A stretch of 19,533 bases of DNA from Kiritimatiellota bacterium. Its GTDB lineage: Bacteria; Verrucomicrobiota; Kiritimatiellia; JAAZAB01. The stretch covers positions 1 to 19,533 of the forward strand of contig VSJD01000251.1 in the NCBI GenBank assembly GCA_008636095.1. Direction: 5' to 3'. The position numbers and the translations under genes were made by a program. The notes beneath the pieces were generated by a model. That model made no database searches. It was not told where the DNA came from and worked only from the letters and a program-made list of their open reading frames with translations. This document shows positions 1-6,108 of the stretch, piece by piece; position 1 is the stretch's first letter; each line of letters begins with the position of its first letter.

Positions 1-225
1 CGGAATGACCCGTAGTAGCAATGAACTGTCCGAAAGGACAGGGAGCAAAGGGGTCATGTTGTTCAGCGTTATTCAGAGGCCAACCAGGAATGGGATGAAC
101 CGAATGGATAAAGCAAAATCATAAGGACCCTTCCTTGTGATTGAACAACAAGAGCCGTATGAATCGAGAGATTCACGTACGGTTCCGTGAGGGACTGGGG
201 GTGAGATTCCTCCGGTCTACTCGAC
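1..225 (+). ncRNA. Group II intron, 3' portion (domains III-VI), no ORF in domain IV
   Basis: This is the 3' end of a self-splicing group II intron; the 5' part lies outside the window. Seen directly: a domain III-like helix pairs ATGACCC (5-11) with GGGTCAT (51-57) and contains an inner hairpin CTGTCC-GAAA-GGACAG (26-41). A domain IV stem pairs 57-65 with 142-150 and encloses only 76 nt, too little for a reverse transcriptase. Domain V is 152-185: exactly 34 nt, catalytic AGC at 153-155, GAGA tetraloop at 166-169, two-nucleotide bulge A175-C176. Domain VI is about 187-225, with a bulged branch-point adenosine at 219 and an end in GAC. The 3' splice site is inferred after C225. Splicing would need a maturase supplied from elsewhere, or the intron may be decayed. 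The copy lies on the same strand as mtnA and just ahead of it. Confidence 0.88.
152..185 (+). ncRNA. Group II intron domain V catalytic hairpin
   Basis: This 34-nt hairpin is the active-site element of group II introns. All base pairs form: GAGCCGTAT (152-160) pairs with GTACGGTTC (177-185, including G-T pairs), and GAATC (161-165) pairs with GATTC (170-174). The AC bulge and GAGA tetraloop sit in their canonical places. No position looks mutated, so the catalytic core could still be functional. Confidence 0.9.
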
Positions 226-289
226 TCGCCACACTGCCGTGAGAGACAGTAAATTTGGGTTGCGGGCATAGTCCGCATTGGTAATGATT

Positions 290-1363
290 ATGGAACCGAT
301 TAAAACCATTGAATGGATTGCGGACCGGTCAACCGGACTTCTGCCGGGCATGATCCGGTTGGTGGATCAAACCCGCTTGCCCAGTGAACTGATCCTCATG
401 GAAACCCGGGATCTACGGCAGGTGTGGACGGCGATCAAAACCCTGCAGGTGCGCGGCGCCCCGGCCATCGGAATCGCGGCGGCACTGGGCGTGGTCGTGG
501 CTGTCCAGGATTCCCGCGCCGCGACCGGCACGGCGCTTGCCACCGAAGTGGAGCAGGCGGCTGATTATTTGGCCACCTCACGGCCGACGGCCGTCAATTT
601 GTTCTGGGCCCTCGACCGTATGCGGCTTCGAGCGCGCACGGACTCTCGCCGGGTGCCGGCCGACCTGAAAATGCGGTTGATTGAGGAAGCCCTGGCCATC
701 CTGAAGGAAGATCTAGCCATGTGCCGAGACATCGGCCGGCACGGGGCCGGACTTCTTAAAGACGGCCAGACCGTGCTGACCCATTGCAATGCCGGTGGCC
801 TGGCCACCTCCCAATTCGGCACCGCCCTGGCGCCTATATATATGGCCCAGGAACAGGGCAAACACATCCGTGTGTATGCCGATGAAACCCGCCCGCTCCT
901 GCAGGGCGCCCGGTTGACGGCTTGGGAACTCATGCGCGCCGGGATTGATGTGACCTTGATCTGCGACAACATGGCGGCCCAAGTCATGAAGGAAGGGCGC
1001 ATTGATTTGGTTATGGTCGGCGCCGACCGCATCGCCGCCAACGGTGACAGCGCCAATAAAATTGGAACCTACGGCGTGGCCGTTCTGGCGCAAGCCCACC
1101 GGATTCCTTTTTATGTGCTGGCGCCGTCCTCTACCTTTGATCTTACGCTTACAACCGGCGATACCATTCCCATCGAGGAGCGCGGCGCCGAGGAAATTAC
1201 CTGTGGGTTTGGGAAGCGAACGGCCCCGGAACATGCGAAGGTGTATGCCCCCGCGTTCGACGTCACTCCGGCCCGATTAATCACGGCCATCATCTGCGAA
1301 CGGGGCATTCTGAAACCGCCGTTTGGGAAAGCGATTAAGACGACTGTGGGCCGTAGGCTGTAG
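290..1363 (+). CDS. mtnA: S-methyl-5-thioribose-1-phosphate isomerase
   Basis: The enzyme converts 5-methylthioribose-1-phosphate to methylthioribulose-1-phosphate in the cytoplasmic methionine salvage pathway. The protein is 357 aa from ATG290, a normal family length. Visible motifs are RGAPAIG (about residues 55-61), LTHCNAGGLAT with the catalytic Cys near 166, ETRPLLQGARLTAWEL, and VGADRIAANGD with the catalytic Asp near 246. The C-terminus is complete, with FDVTPARLITAIICERG near the end. ATG290 gives the family-like start MEPIKTIEW; ATG284 and TTG278 are also in frame, and none has a clear Shine-Dalgarno site. Initiation factor eIF2B-like relatives share the fold, but the catalytic residues favour MtnA. 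No other salvage gene is adjacent. The group II intron ends 64 nt upstream. Confidence 0.95.
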   Translation: MEPIKTIEWIADRSTGLLPGMIRLVDQTRLPSELILMETRDLRQVWTAIKTLQVRGAPAIGIAAALGVVVAVQDSRAATGTALATEVEQAADYLATSRPTAVNLFWALDRMRLRARTDSRRVPADLKMRLIEEALAILKEDLAMCRDIGRHGAGLLKDGQTVLTHCNAGGLATSQFGTALAPIYMAQEQGKHIRVYADETRPLLQGARLTAWELMRAGIDVTLICDNMAAQVMKEGRIDLVMVGADRIAANGDSANKIGTYGVAVLAQAHRIPFYVLAPSSTFDLTLTTGDTIPIEERGAEEITCGFGKRTAPEHAKVYAPAFDVTPARLITAIICERGILKPPFGKAIKTTVGRRL

Positions 1364-1396
1364 GTTGAGCGTTCTGTTAAAGAATTTCAAATTTAG

Positions 1397-1458
1397 GTAG
1401 AGCCGGTTTTATACCGGCTATTCAGTCCCGAAGGTAGCCGACGTAAAGTCGGCTCTAC
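1397..1458. repeat. 62-bp double stem-loop inverted repeat
   Basis: The outer arms GTAGAGCCG (1397-1405) and CGGCTCTAC (1450-1458) are exact complements. Inside, two separate hairpins can form: AGCCGGT-TTTAT-ACCGGCT (1401-1419) and AGCCGAC-GTAAA-GTCGGCT (1436-1454). The two inner hairpins are related to each other, so the element is a pair of REP-like palindromes facing each other. It lies between mtnA and thiL. It could slow or end transcription after mtnA, but it has no T-tract, so an intergenic REP/MITE-type repeat is the better reading. Confidence 0.75.
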
Positions 1459-1538
1459 ATGAAGCATGTTGCGGAGTTAGCCGCCTAATTAAATTGGCCA
1501 GCAGGGATTCAGCGCAAGGAAAAGCAGGTAGCGTGATA

Positions 1539-2540
1539 ATGAAAAAGCTCTGCCAGCAAACCGTGGGTGCCCTCGGAGAACGGGCCATGATTAAGCGCTT
1601 GGTTCAGGCCCTGCCTGCCCGCAATGCTTTGTCCGTCAGCCGATGGATTGCAGGCGGGCCGGAGCGCGCCGATGTGGTGGTGGGGCCGGGTGATGATTGC
1701 GCCGTGGTGCGACCGGCGGACGGCGCGCGCTATGATTACCTGCTCAAATCCGATCCCGTGATTGAGGGCGTACATTTTACCCGGGCGACGCCCGGCGCGG
1801 CAGTGGGCCATAAAGCACTGGCACGTGTGCTGAGCGATATCGCCGCCATGGGTGGGGAACCGCTCTGGGCGCTCGTAAATCTCGTGGCGCCTCCCGCTAT
1901 GCCCGTGGCACGGGTGATGGACGTTTATACCGGCCTGCGTAAGCTGGCCCGGCACTGGCGGGTGGCCATTGTCGGCGGCGACGTGACGCGCGGGCCGCGC
2001 CTGGAAGCGCACGTGTTTGGCGTGGGCCGTGTGCCGCGGGGACAGGCCATCTTGCGGTCCGGCGCGCGCTCTGGCGATTATCTGTTCGTCACCGGCGCGC
2101 TCGGAGGCAGTTGCCGTGGAAAGCACTTGGCGTTTAAGCCGCGCTTGGCGGAAGGCCGCTGGCTCCAAGGCCGGAGCTTAGCCACCGCCATGATTGATCT
2201 CAGCGATGGATTGGCGACCGATCTCCGGCATCTAATCCGGCAGAGCCGTGTGGGGGCCGAACTGTTCTTAACGTCAATTCCCCTGGCGCCGGCGATCAAG
2301 AAATCGATTTCGCGGCGGACAGCCCTGCGGCATGCTTTTGGCGATGGCGAGGACTACGAATTATTGTTCACGGTGTCGCCGGTCAAAGCGGCGAAGCTGA
2401 TCCGGGCTTGGCCGAAAGTCTGGAAGACGCCCTGTACCCGCATTGGCACAATTACGTATCGTCGTGACGTCATCGAGTGTGTGGATGCGCGTGGACGGAA
2501 GGTGCGGCTGAAAGCGACCGGCTATGAACATTTCAGGTAA
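1539..2540 (+). CDS. thiL: Thiamine-monophosphate kinase
   Basis: ThiL phosphorylates thiamine monophosphate with ATP to give the cofactor thiamine diphosphate, in the cytoplasm. The protein is 333 aa from ATG1539. Family motifs in order: GPGDDCAVV (about 49-57, metal and ATP binding), KSDPVIEGVHF, GHKALARVLSDIAAMGG, VGGDVTRG (about 145-152), TGALGGS, MIDLSDGLATDL (about 218-229) and GDGEDYELLF (268-277). The start at 1539 is chosen because the family N-terminus (LGE.a.I.rL) follows shortly and an AGG sits about 10 nt upstream. An in-frame TTG at 1494 would add 15 residues unlike the family. The usual TTD near the active site reads KSD here. The last 17 nt overlap tsaE, so the two are probably co-translated. 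Confidence 0.93.
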   Translation: MKKLCQQTVGALGERAMIKRLVQALPARNALSVSRWIAGGPERADVVVGPGDDCAVVRPADGARYDYLLKSDPVIEGVHFTRATPGAAVGHKALARVLSDIAAMGGEPLWALVNLVAPPAMPVARVMDVYTGLRKLARHWRVAIVGGDVTRGPRLEAHVFGVGRVPRGQAILRSGARSGDYLFVTGALGGSCRGKHLAFKPRLAEGRWLQGRSLATAMIDLSDGLATDLRHLIRQSRVGAELFLTSIPLAPAIKKSISRRTALRHAFGDGEDYELLFTVSPVKAAKLIRAWPKVWKTPCTRIGTITYRRDVIECVDARGRKVRLKATGYEHFR

Positions 2541-3027
2541 TGTACAAAAAATTATCTCTAAGAGTCCGGAGGAGACCCAAGCTTTGGCCGCTACCCTTGC
2601 CGCGGAATTGTCCACCAGAGGCGGATCCGCCTCCGGCGGAAAAAGCGGCGCCGTGCTGGCCCTGCACGGGGAGCTGGGCAGCGGTAAGACCTGTTTTGTT
2701 CAGGGCTTGGCCCGGGCGCTGGGCGTCCGGCAACCCGTGACCAGCCCCACCTTTACAATTGTGAACGAATACAGCGGCCGGTGTCCGTTGGTTCACATGG
2801 ATCTTTACCGGATCAGCGATCCGGAGGAACTTTTAGGCATTGATTTTGAAAATTACCTCGATGCGGAGGGAATCACCGTGATTGAATGGGCGGAACGGGC
2901 CGGCAACTGGCTCCCGGGCAACACCATGCACATTTATTTTGAAACCGGGACGGACCTTAACAAGCGCACAATTACCATGGCCGCCGGGGCGAGGGTAGAA
3001 CGGAACAGGGTCACGTCTGGACATTAG
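2524..3027 (+). CDS. tsaE: tRNA threonylcarbamoyladenosine biosynthesis ATPase TsaE
   Basis: TsaE is the ATPase that drives the TsaBD complex in making t6A37 on ANN-decoding tRNAs. The protein is 167 aa. Visible motifs are Walker A GELGSGKT (49-56), SPTFTIVNEY (74-83), HMDLYR (91-96, metal/Walker B-like) and IEWAER (120-125). It overlaps the 3' end of thiL by 17 nt. Two oddities stand out. Residues 32-39, RGGSASGG, are encoded by a 16-bp perfect palindrome plus flank (2618-2640), which looks like a small in-frame insertion between the first helix and the P-loop strand. The final seven residues NRVTSGH and the stop codon come from the left arm of a 29-bp inverted repeat (3004-3032), so the native C-terminus was probably replaced by a repeat insertion. 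The core remains intact and length is normal. Confidence 0.93.
   Translation: MNISGNVQKIISKSPEETQALAATLAAELSTRGGSASGGKSGAVLALHGELGSGKTCFVQGLARALGVRQPVTSPTFTIVNEYSGRCPLVHMDLYRISDPEELLGIDFENYLDAEGITVIEWAERAGNWLPGNTMHIYFETGTDLNKRTITMAAGARVERNRVTSGH
2618..2640. repeat. In-frame GC-rich palindrome inside tsaE
   Basis: GAGGCGGATCCGCCTC (2618-2633) is a perfect 16-bp palindrome followed by CGGCGGA. It codes for a flexible Gly/Ser stretch just before the Walker A strand of TsaE, where the family tolerates variable length. It looks like a short dispersed repeat captured within a gene. No second copy occurs in this window. Confidence 0.5.
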
Positions 3028-3145
3028 ACAAATCATTCTCGACATGACGCAGAGGCGACCGTAATATTTTGTGGTTTTTTATCCGCTCAATCATGCGAAT
3101 CACTGTTGTCAATCCTTTTGTCTAATGTCCAGACGTGACCCTGTT
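3004..3145. mobile_element. 142-bp MITE-like element with 29-bp perfect terminal inverted repeats
   Basis: The left arm 3004-3032 (starting AACAGGGTCACGTCTGG) and the right arm 3117-3145 (ending CCAGACGTGACCCTGTT) are perfect reverse complements over 29 nt, enclosing 84 AT-rich nt with no gene. Size, symmetry and absence of coding capacity fit a miniature inverted-repeat element or a REP-type element mobilised in trans. The left arm supplies the last seven codons and the stop of tsaE. The whole lies between convergent genes, so it could also form a bidirectional stem in mRNA. No obvious target-site duplication is visible. Confidence 0.72.
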
Positions 3146-3157
3146 ATTTTACGGACT

Positions 3158-3955
3158 TTAATAAAATATTTTCATTTTTTTTATCGGTGTAGATTGTACC
3201 ATGGCAGGCATCACCCGGGGGCCGATAAATTCCGGACGTACCGTGGTGGGGGGAGTTCCACGGATGATGATTCCCAAGTGATAGTACTTCTTTGCATCGG
3301 GCGGTACTGGCAATGATGATTCCCAGCCATGCCAACTGTCAAAAAAATCCTCGCGAGTCATAATGAGCCGTGAGCCAAGAAGGAACGGATCTTCTAGATA
3401 AACATTCCGGTCGTCTATCCCGATGACCACCATATAATGCCCTGCCTCTGGAATCCAGCTGTTTTTCCACGGACTGTTCGGAGCTGTATAGCGCTGTGCG
3501 TCAACGATAACCGGAATACCTTGTCGGAGAGCCGCTTCAAGGTCACTTAGGGTAAGATTATCTTTCCACTCAGCATCGAATCCTAGCTGTTTTGCAACCC
3601 GTACCATGTCCCAAGGGTATGTCCCGTGAGAGGCTGCCGTGTTCAGCATTATCCGCAGGTCTGCCTCAAATGAGTCCATGCCGTAATAATTCATGACTGC
3701 CTGGAAGGATGCGGCACCACAGGAATAGTGCTCTGCCTGCCGGACGTCTGGGACACCCTTGAGCATAAGCGACACTGTTCCTGCAGGTATCATACCGGTT
3801 GCCGTCGGAGTTCTTTGTACGGAAGTGGAAGAAGGAGGAGTCCCTACACAGCCTGAGACGAGAAACATGGACAGTAGGATACAGAGGCACAATGGAATTA
3901 TCGATCTGGTATTGAAAAAACGCATAATCGATGAATAAAAGCCTAATAATCGCAT
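3158..3955 (-). CDS. C39-like cysteine peptidase, lipoprotein
   Basis: The product is a 265-aa predicted exported lipoprotein with a papain-like C39 peptidase fold. Residues 1-36 form a signal peptide with a hydrophobic core (IIPLCLCILLSMF) and lipobox LVSGC, so Cys36 would be lipidated. The peptidase core has Gln73, catalytic Cys79 in YSCGAASFQAVMNYYG, His173 in AGHYMVVIGIDD and Asp189 in YLEDPFLLGSR. No ABC-transporter domains are fused or adjacent, so it is not a bacteriocin-processing exporter; the substrate is unknown. The start at 3955 is set by a strong AGGAGG 7 nt upstream (3963-3968). An inverted repeat (3997-4013) lies further upstream. The gene is visibly more AT-rich than thiL and tsaE and is bounded by repeats on both sides, which suggests acquisition by transfer. 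Confidence 0.85.
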   Translation of the reverse strand: MRLLGFYSSIMRFFNTRSIIPLCLCILLSMFLVSGCVGTPPSSTSVQRTPTATGMIPAGTVSLMLKGVPDVRQAEHYSCGAASFQAVMNYYGMDSFEADLRIMLNTAASHGTYPWDMVRVAKQLGFDAEWKDNLTLSDLEAALRQGIPVIVDAQRYTAPNSPWKNSWIPEAGHYMVVIGIDDRNVYLEDPFLLGSRLIMTREDFFDSWHGWESSLPVPPDAKKYYHLGIIIRGTPPTTVRPEFIGPRVMPAMVQSTPIKKMKIFY

Positions 3956-3962
3956 AAATATT

Positions 3963-3968
3963 CCTCCT
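3963..3968 (-). promoter_or_regulatory. Strong Shine-Dalgarno site of the C39 lipoprotein gene
   Basis: On the minus strand AGGAGG stands 7 nt before ATG3955. It is the best ribosome-binding site in the window and decides this start over the internal ATG at 3925. Most neighbouring genes have weak or no such site. Confidence 0.85.
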
Positions 3969-3996
3969 ATGTTATAATCGTATTTTAAGCATCACA

Positions 3997-4013
3997 GTTG
4001 AGAGTATCTCAAC
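3997..4013. promoter_or_regulatory. Inverted repeat upstream of the C39 lipoprotein gene (possible operator)
   Basis: GTTGAGAGTATCTCAAC is a perfect palindrome with 7-bp arms and a 3-nt centre. It lies 42-58 nt upstream of the start codon of the minus-strand lipoprotein gene. On that strand TTATAAC (around 3972-3978) could be part of a -10 box, which would place the palindrome over or next to the -35 region, typical for a dimeric repressor site. This role is inferred from position only. Confidence 0.4.
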
Positions 4014-4030
4014 ATTTTCAATTGAAGAAC

Positions 4031-4119
4031 GGGGTCAGCCGCGCCATTGAGACGACGCGCTTCGCGTCGGCTCAACCGCCGCAAATCACGGGCGGCGGTA
4101 CGCCGTACTGTGCATTTGC
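4031..4119. repeat. GC-rich hairpin cluster, REP-like
   Basis: The stretch begins GGGGTCAGCC and then holds a strong hairpin at 4047-4075: TTGAG-A-CGACGCG, loop CTT, CGCGTCG-G-CTCAA, with a single A.G mismatch. It continues with CCGCC (4076-4080) against GGCGG (4091-4095) and GCAAAT (4081-4086) against ATTTGC (4114-4119), which can form a second, longer fold. It sits between two AT-richer minus-strand genes. The opening AAC(A/G)GGGTCA is shared with the 29-bp repeat at 3004, hinting at a related family of mobile palindromic sequences. Confidence 0.5.
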
Positions 4120-4136
4120 CTTGTGTGCAAATCTAT

Positions 4137-4607
4137 TCATTTCTTCTTCGGAAAATACCGCATCTGGTAAAGAAGAGGGTTGCTCCTGTACTGGTCATAG
4201 TCGGTGTAGGCACTGTAACGGAATGTGACAGTGTTGCTGGAGACAGCAAGCGTGATGGGAGGAGCAGCGTAACCTCCTTCCCACAACTTCACTGTGTTCG
4301 GGATGGGTTCGTGTTCGAGCGCGAATGTGACGCACTTGCTCCCTTGTCTGTCAGTGAAGAAATGCATGGCGTTTTTGGATCGGTCTTTCTGGAAGACTCT
4401 CACAATCTCCTGTGAATAGAATTCTTCGGCAGCTTTTCTCTGCTGTGACCATTCGAGGAGTTTTTGACTGAGGGAGACGACCATAAAGAGAACCATCAGC
4501 AGAATAAGAACGACGCGTCTCCATCGGTTCGCCGAAAGGTCTTGGATGTATGCAATAACCCCCAAGACGAAGGCGACTCCCCACAAAAGCCATGTTAGAA
4601 CTGTCAT
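4137..4607 (-). CDS. Small two-helix membrane protein, unknown function
   Basis: I do not recognise the family. The 156-aa protein starts MTVLTWLLWGVAFVLGVIAY, with one membrane segment at about residues 4-21, a short basic loop (DLSANRWRR) and a second segment RVVLILLMVLFMVVSL at about 29-45. A hydrophilic domain of about 110 residues follows (QQRKAAEEFYSQEIVRVFQK...), probably beta-rich towards the C-terminus, ending YFPKKK. ATG4607 is chosen because a purine-rich AGAGGG lies just upstream and the first helix follows at once; the frame is open far upstream but that part looks like the mirror of other sequence. It is transcribed in the same direction as the C39 lipoprotein gene, about 180 nt ahead of it with hairpins between, and is similarly AT-rich. 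Confidence 0.62.
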   Translation of the reverse strand: MTVLTWLLWGVAFVLGVIAYIQDLSANRWRRVVLILLMVLFMVVSLSQKLLEWSQQRKAAEEFYSQEIVRVFQKDRSKNAMHFFTDRQGSKCVTFALEHEPIPNTVKLWEGGYAAPPITLAVSSNTVTFRYSAYTDYDQYRSNPLLYQMRYFPKKK

Positions 4608-4649
4608 CTCATCCCTCTCTCGCCAACAGGGTTTATGCCTCAAACATAG

Positions 4650-4677
4650 CATTCCATCGGTACCCGATTGTGGAATG
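4650..4677. promoter_or_regulatory. Interrupted palindrome upstream of the small membrane protein gene
   Basis: CATTCCA (4650-4656) pairs with TGGAATG (4671-4677), and the inner TCGG (4657-4660) pairs with CCGA (4664-4667) around a TAC loop, leaving a TTG bulge. The 11-bp stem is 43-70 nt upstream of the minus-strand start at 4607 and about 130 nt upstream of the plus-strand OMP gene. It could be an operator or a leader hairpin; nothing else supports a choice. Confidence 0.35.
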
Positions 4678-4809
4678 ATATCCGTCAATAAACCGCTTGA
4701 CAAGCCGTAATGTTTTACCCAGTGTGCCGTGAGTATACAAAAATTGCCGAGGCGGAACGAACGCGAGTTGAGCGTTAGACAAATAATCCGTATCAAAGGC
4801 ATGCATTGG

Positions 4810-5781
4810 ATGACGAAAGCTTTTTTACTCATGGTGGTGAATATCCTGATGGCGGGTGGGGGCATGGCCCAGCCGACCAATGTGCCGCCGGCGATCGGCA
4901 TGGTTTCAACGACCAACGTGCCAGCCATGAGGCAATCGCCTCTGGGACAATTGCCCCTGAGGCAATCGCCCCTGGGGCGCGGTATCGAACTGCGCACCAG
5001 TTACCGCCTGGATCCCTCCTCGCATTACAACGATGGCAGTGATGTCACTGTACAGCGCTTCAGGCTGGGCGCGATTGTGCGCCGGAGCATTCGACCCGGT
5101 TTGATGCTGATGGGCGACGTTGATGCCGAATATGCCACTTACTCTTTCAACCAACGCGACGACACGATTTTCGGCAAGAGCGGATTCATGCAGGACGCCA
5201 TAACGCTCCGGCTGGGTCTGATGGTCATGGCGCCTATCAACGATAAGTGGGGCTGGCAGGCGGGCGGGAGTGCTTCCGTGTCCGGCGAGACCCGGGCCGA
5301 CCTCTGGGAGGCCTTCAACGGCGGGGCCGTGGGCGGTGTCAGTCGTATTGTCAGTCCGGACTTCAAATGGTCGTTATCGCTTGTGGGCTTCGGGTTTGAG
5401 GGGTCTTTTCTTGCGTTTCCGATCCCGGGGTTCGACTGGAAGATCAGCGAGCGCTATCGGCTGGCTACGCAGGGGCCGGGGCTTAATTTCATCACCACGC
5501 TCTCGCCCACGACAAAACTGACCGTCCTGAGCCGTTGGGAATACCGCCAGTACCGGCTGGATGACGATCCGCCGGTGCCGGGTGGCAAGTATTACGACCA
5601 GCGGTTCCCGCTCGGCATAGAACTGACCCGACGCTTCTTCCGCGTGCTGGACGTGGCTCTGGAGGGGGGCTGTTACGTGTATCAGCAGATGATGATCCGT
5701 GACAAGGATGACAACAAAGTGGTCACCGTGGTGGGCGATCAATCAGCGTATGTGGGCTTGCGGATGAGTCTCCAGTTATGA
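4810..5781 (+). CDS. Outer-membrane beta-barrel-like protein, exported
   Basis: The product is a 323-aa predicted outer-membrane protein of unknown role. The N-terminus MTKAFLLMVVNILMAGGGMAQ is a signal peptide, with cleavage likely after AQ. From about residue 60 the sequence alternates polar and hydrophobic residues with many Gly and aromatic residues (FRLGAIVRRSIRPGLMLMGDVDAEY, LSLVGFGFEGSFLAF and similar), as in transmembrane beta strands. It ends YVGLRMSLQL, a plausible final strand. The layout resembles DUF6268-type outer-membrane proteins, a tentative match. ATG4810 is preferred because AAAGG lies 10 nt before it; ATG4801 is an alternative. Just after the signal peptide are three 15-bp repeats coding RQSPL-GQLPL-RQSPL (4929-4973), an insertion in what would be an exposed N-terminal tail. 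Confidence 0.68.
   Translation: MTKAFLLMVVNILMAGGGMAQPTNVPPAIGMVSTTNVPAMRQSPLGQLPLRQSPLGRGIELRTSYRLDPSSHYNDGSDVTVQRFRLGAIVRRSIRPGLMLMGDVDAEYATYSFNQRDDTIFGKSGFMQDAITLRLGLMVMAPINDKWGWQAGGSASVSGETRADLWEAFNGGAVGGVSRIVSPDFKWSLSLVGFGFEGSFLAFPIPGFDWKISERYRLATQGPGLNFITTLSPTTKLTVLSRWEYRQYRLDDDPPVPGGKYYDQRFPLGIELTRRFFRVLDVALEGGCYVYQQMMIRDKDDNKVVTVVGDQSAYVGLRMSLQL
4929..4973 (+). repeat. Three 15-bp palindromic tandem repeats in the OMP gene
   Basis: The units are GAGGCAATCGCCTCT (4929-4943), GGGACAATTGCCCCT (4944-4958) and GAGGCAATCGCCCCT (4959-4973). Each is self-complementary or nearly so, with 5-nt arms around AATC or AATT; the first is a perfect GAGGC/GCCTC. They are in frame and add RQSPL/GQLPL units after the signal peptide. 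The same 15-nt period and core occur in wecE (9920-9949) and the GT-C gene (16235-16279). Confidence 0.8.
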
Positions 5782-5805
5782 CGTTACGGATCATGGACGC
5801 AGGGA

Positions 5806-6069
5806 TCATAATTGCGGGTCGTGCAAGCGGCGATGTTCGATGGCCGTATCGAGGGTAATGGTCCGAAGCGGGGCAGGGGTGGAGGGAAGCGTGAAGGATG
5901 CGGAAGGATTGGGCCCGATTGCGTCAAAAGCCTTTACCTCTGGAACGTAGGTCATATCCGTGCACTGTGGATTCGGCAGATTGGTCCCGCCCAAAGCCTG
6001 CTCGTCACCTTCGGTATTGAAGGTCAGTGTGAAATCCCGGTAACGCCCCAGGATCCGCTTGGGAAAATC
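5806..6069 (-). pseudogene. Detached C-terminal fragment of a GT-C glycosyltransferase gene
   Basis: This segment encodes 87 residues from DFPKRILGRYRDFTLTFNT to the stop, aligning without gaps to the last 87 residues of the GT-C protein at 8119-9798. By eye about 24 of 264 nt differ (about 91% identity), and most differences change amino acids. An open frame runs back to an ATG at 6102, but its first eleven residues are unrelated and no membrane part is present. I read it as the remains of a second, paralogous gene whose front was lost, or as a partial duplication. Both copies have the same orientation and flank 6070-8118 as direct repeats. Confidence 0.8.
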
Positions 6070-6108
6070 CGCGCGCGCCCAATGCCCTGACTTGACCCCC
6101 ATGCTCCG

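Noticed and set aside
565..1234. Long minus-strand open frames inside mtnA
   Set aside because: MtnA is unambiguous on the plus strand; the antisense frames are low-complexity Arg/Pro/Gly-rich sequence typical of GC-rich mirrors.
4767..4784. GTTGAGCGTTAGAC resembling an integron attC core
   Set aside because: No matching partner core or attC-like hairpin is found in the flanks, and there is no cassette arrangement or integrase.
4608..4997. N-terminal extension of the small membrane protein to 286 aa
   Set aside because: The extension is antisense to the signal peptide and repeats of the OMP gene, while a purine-rich site precedes ATG4607.
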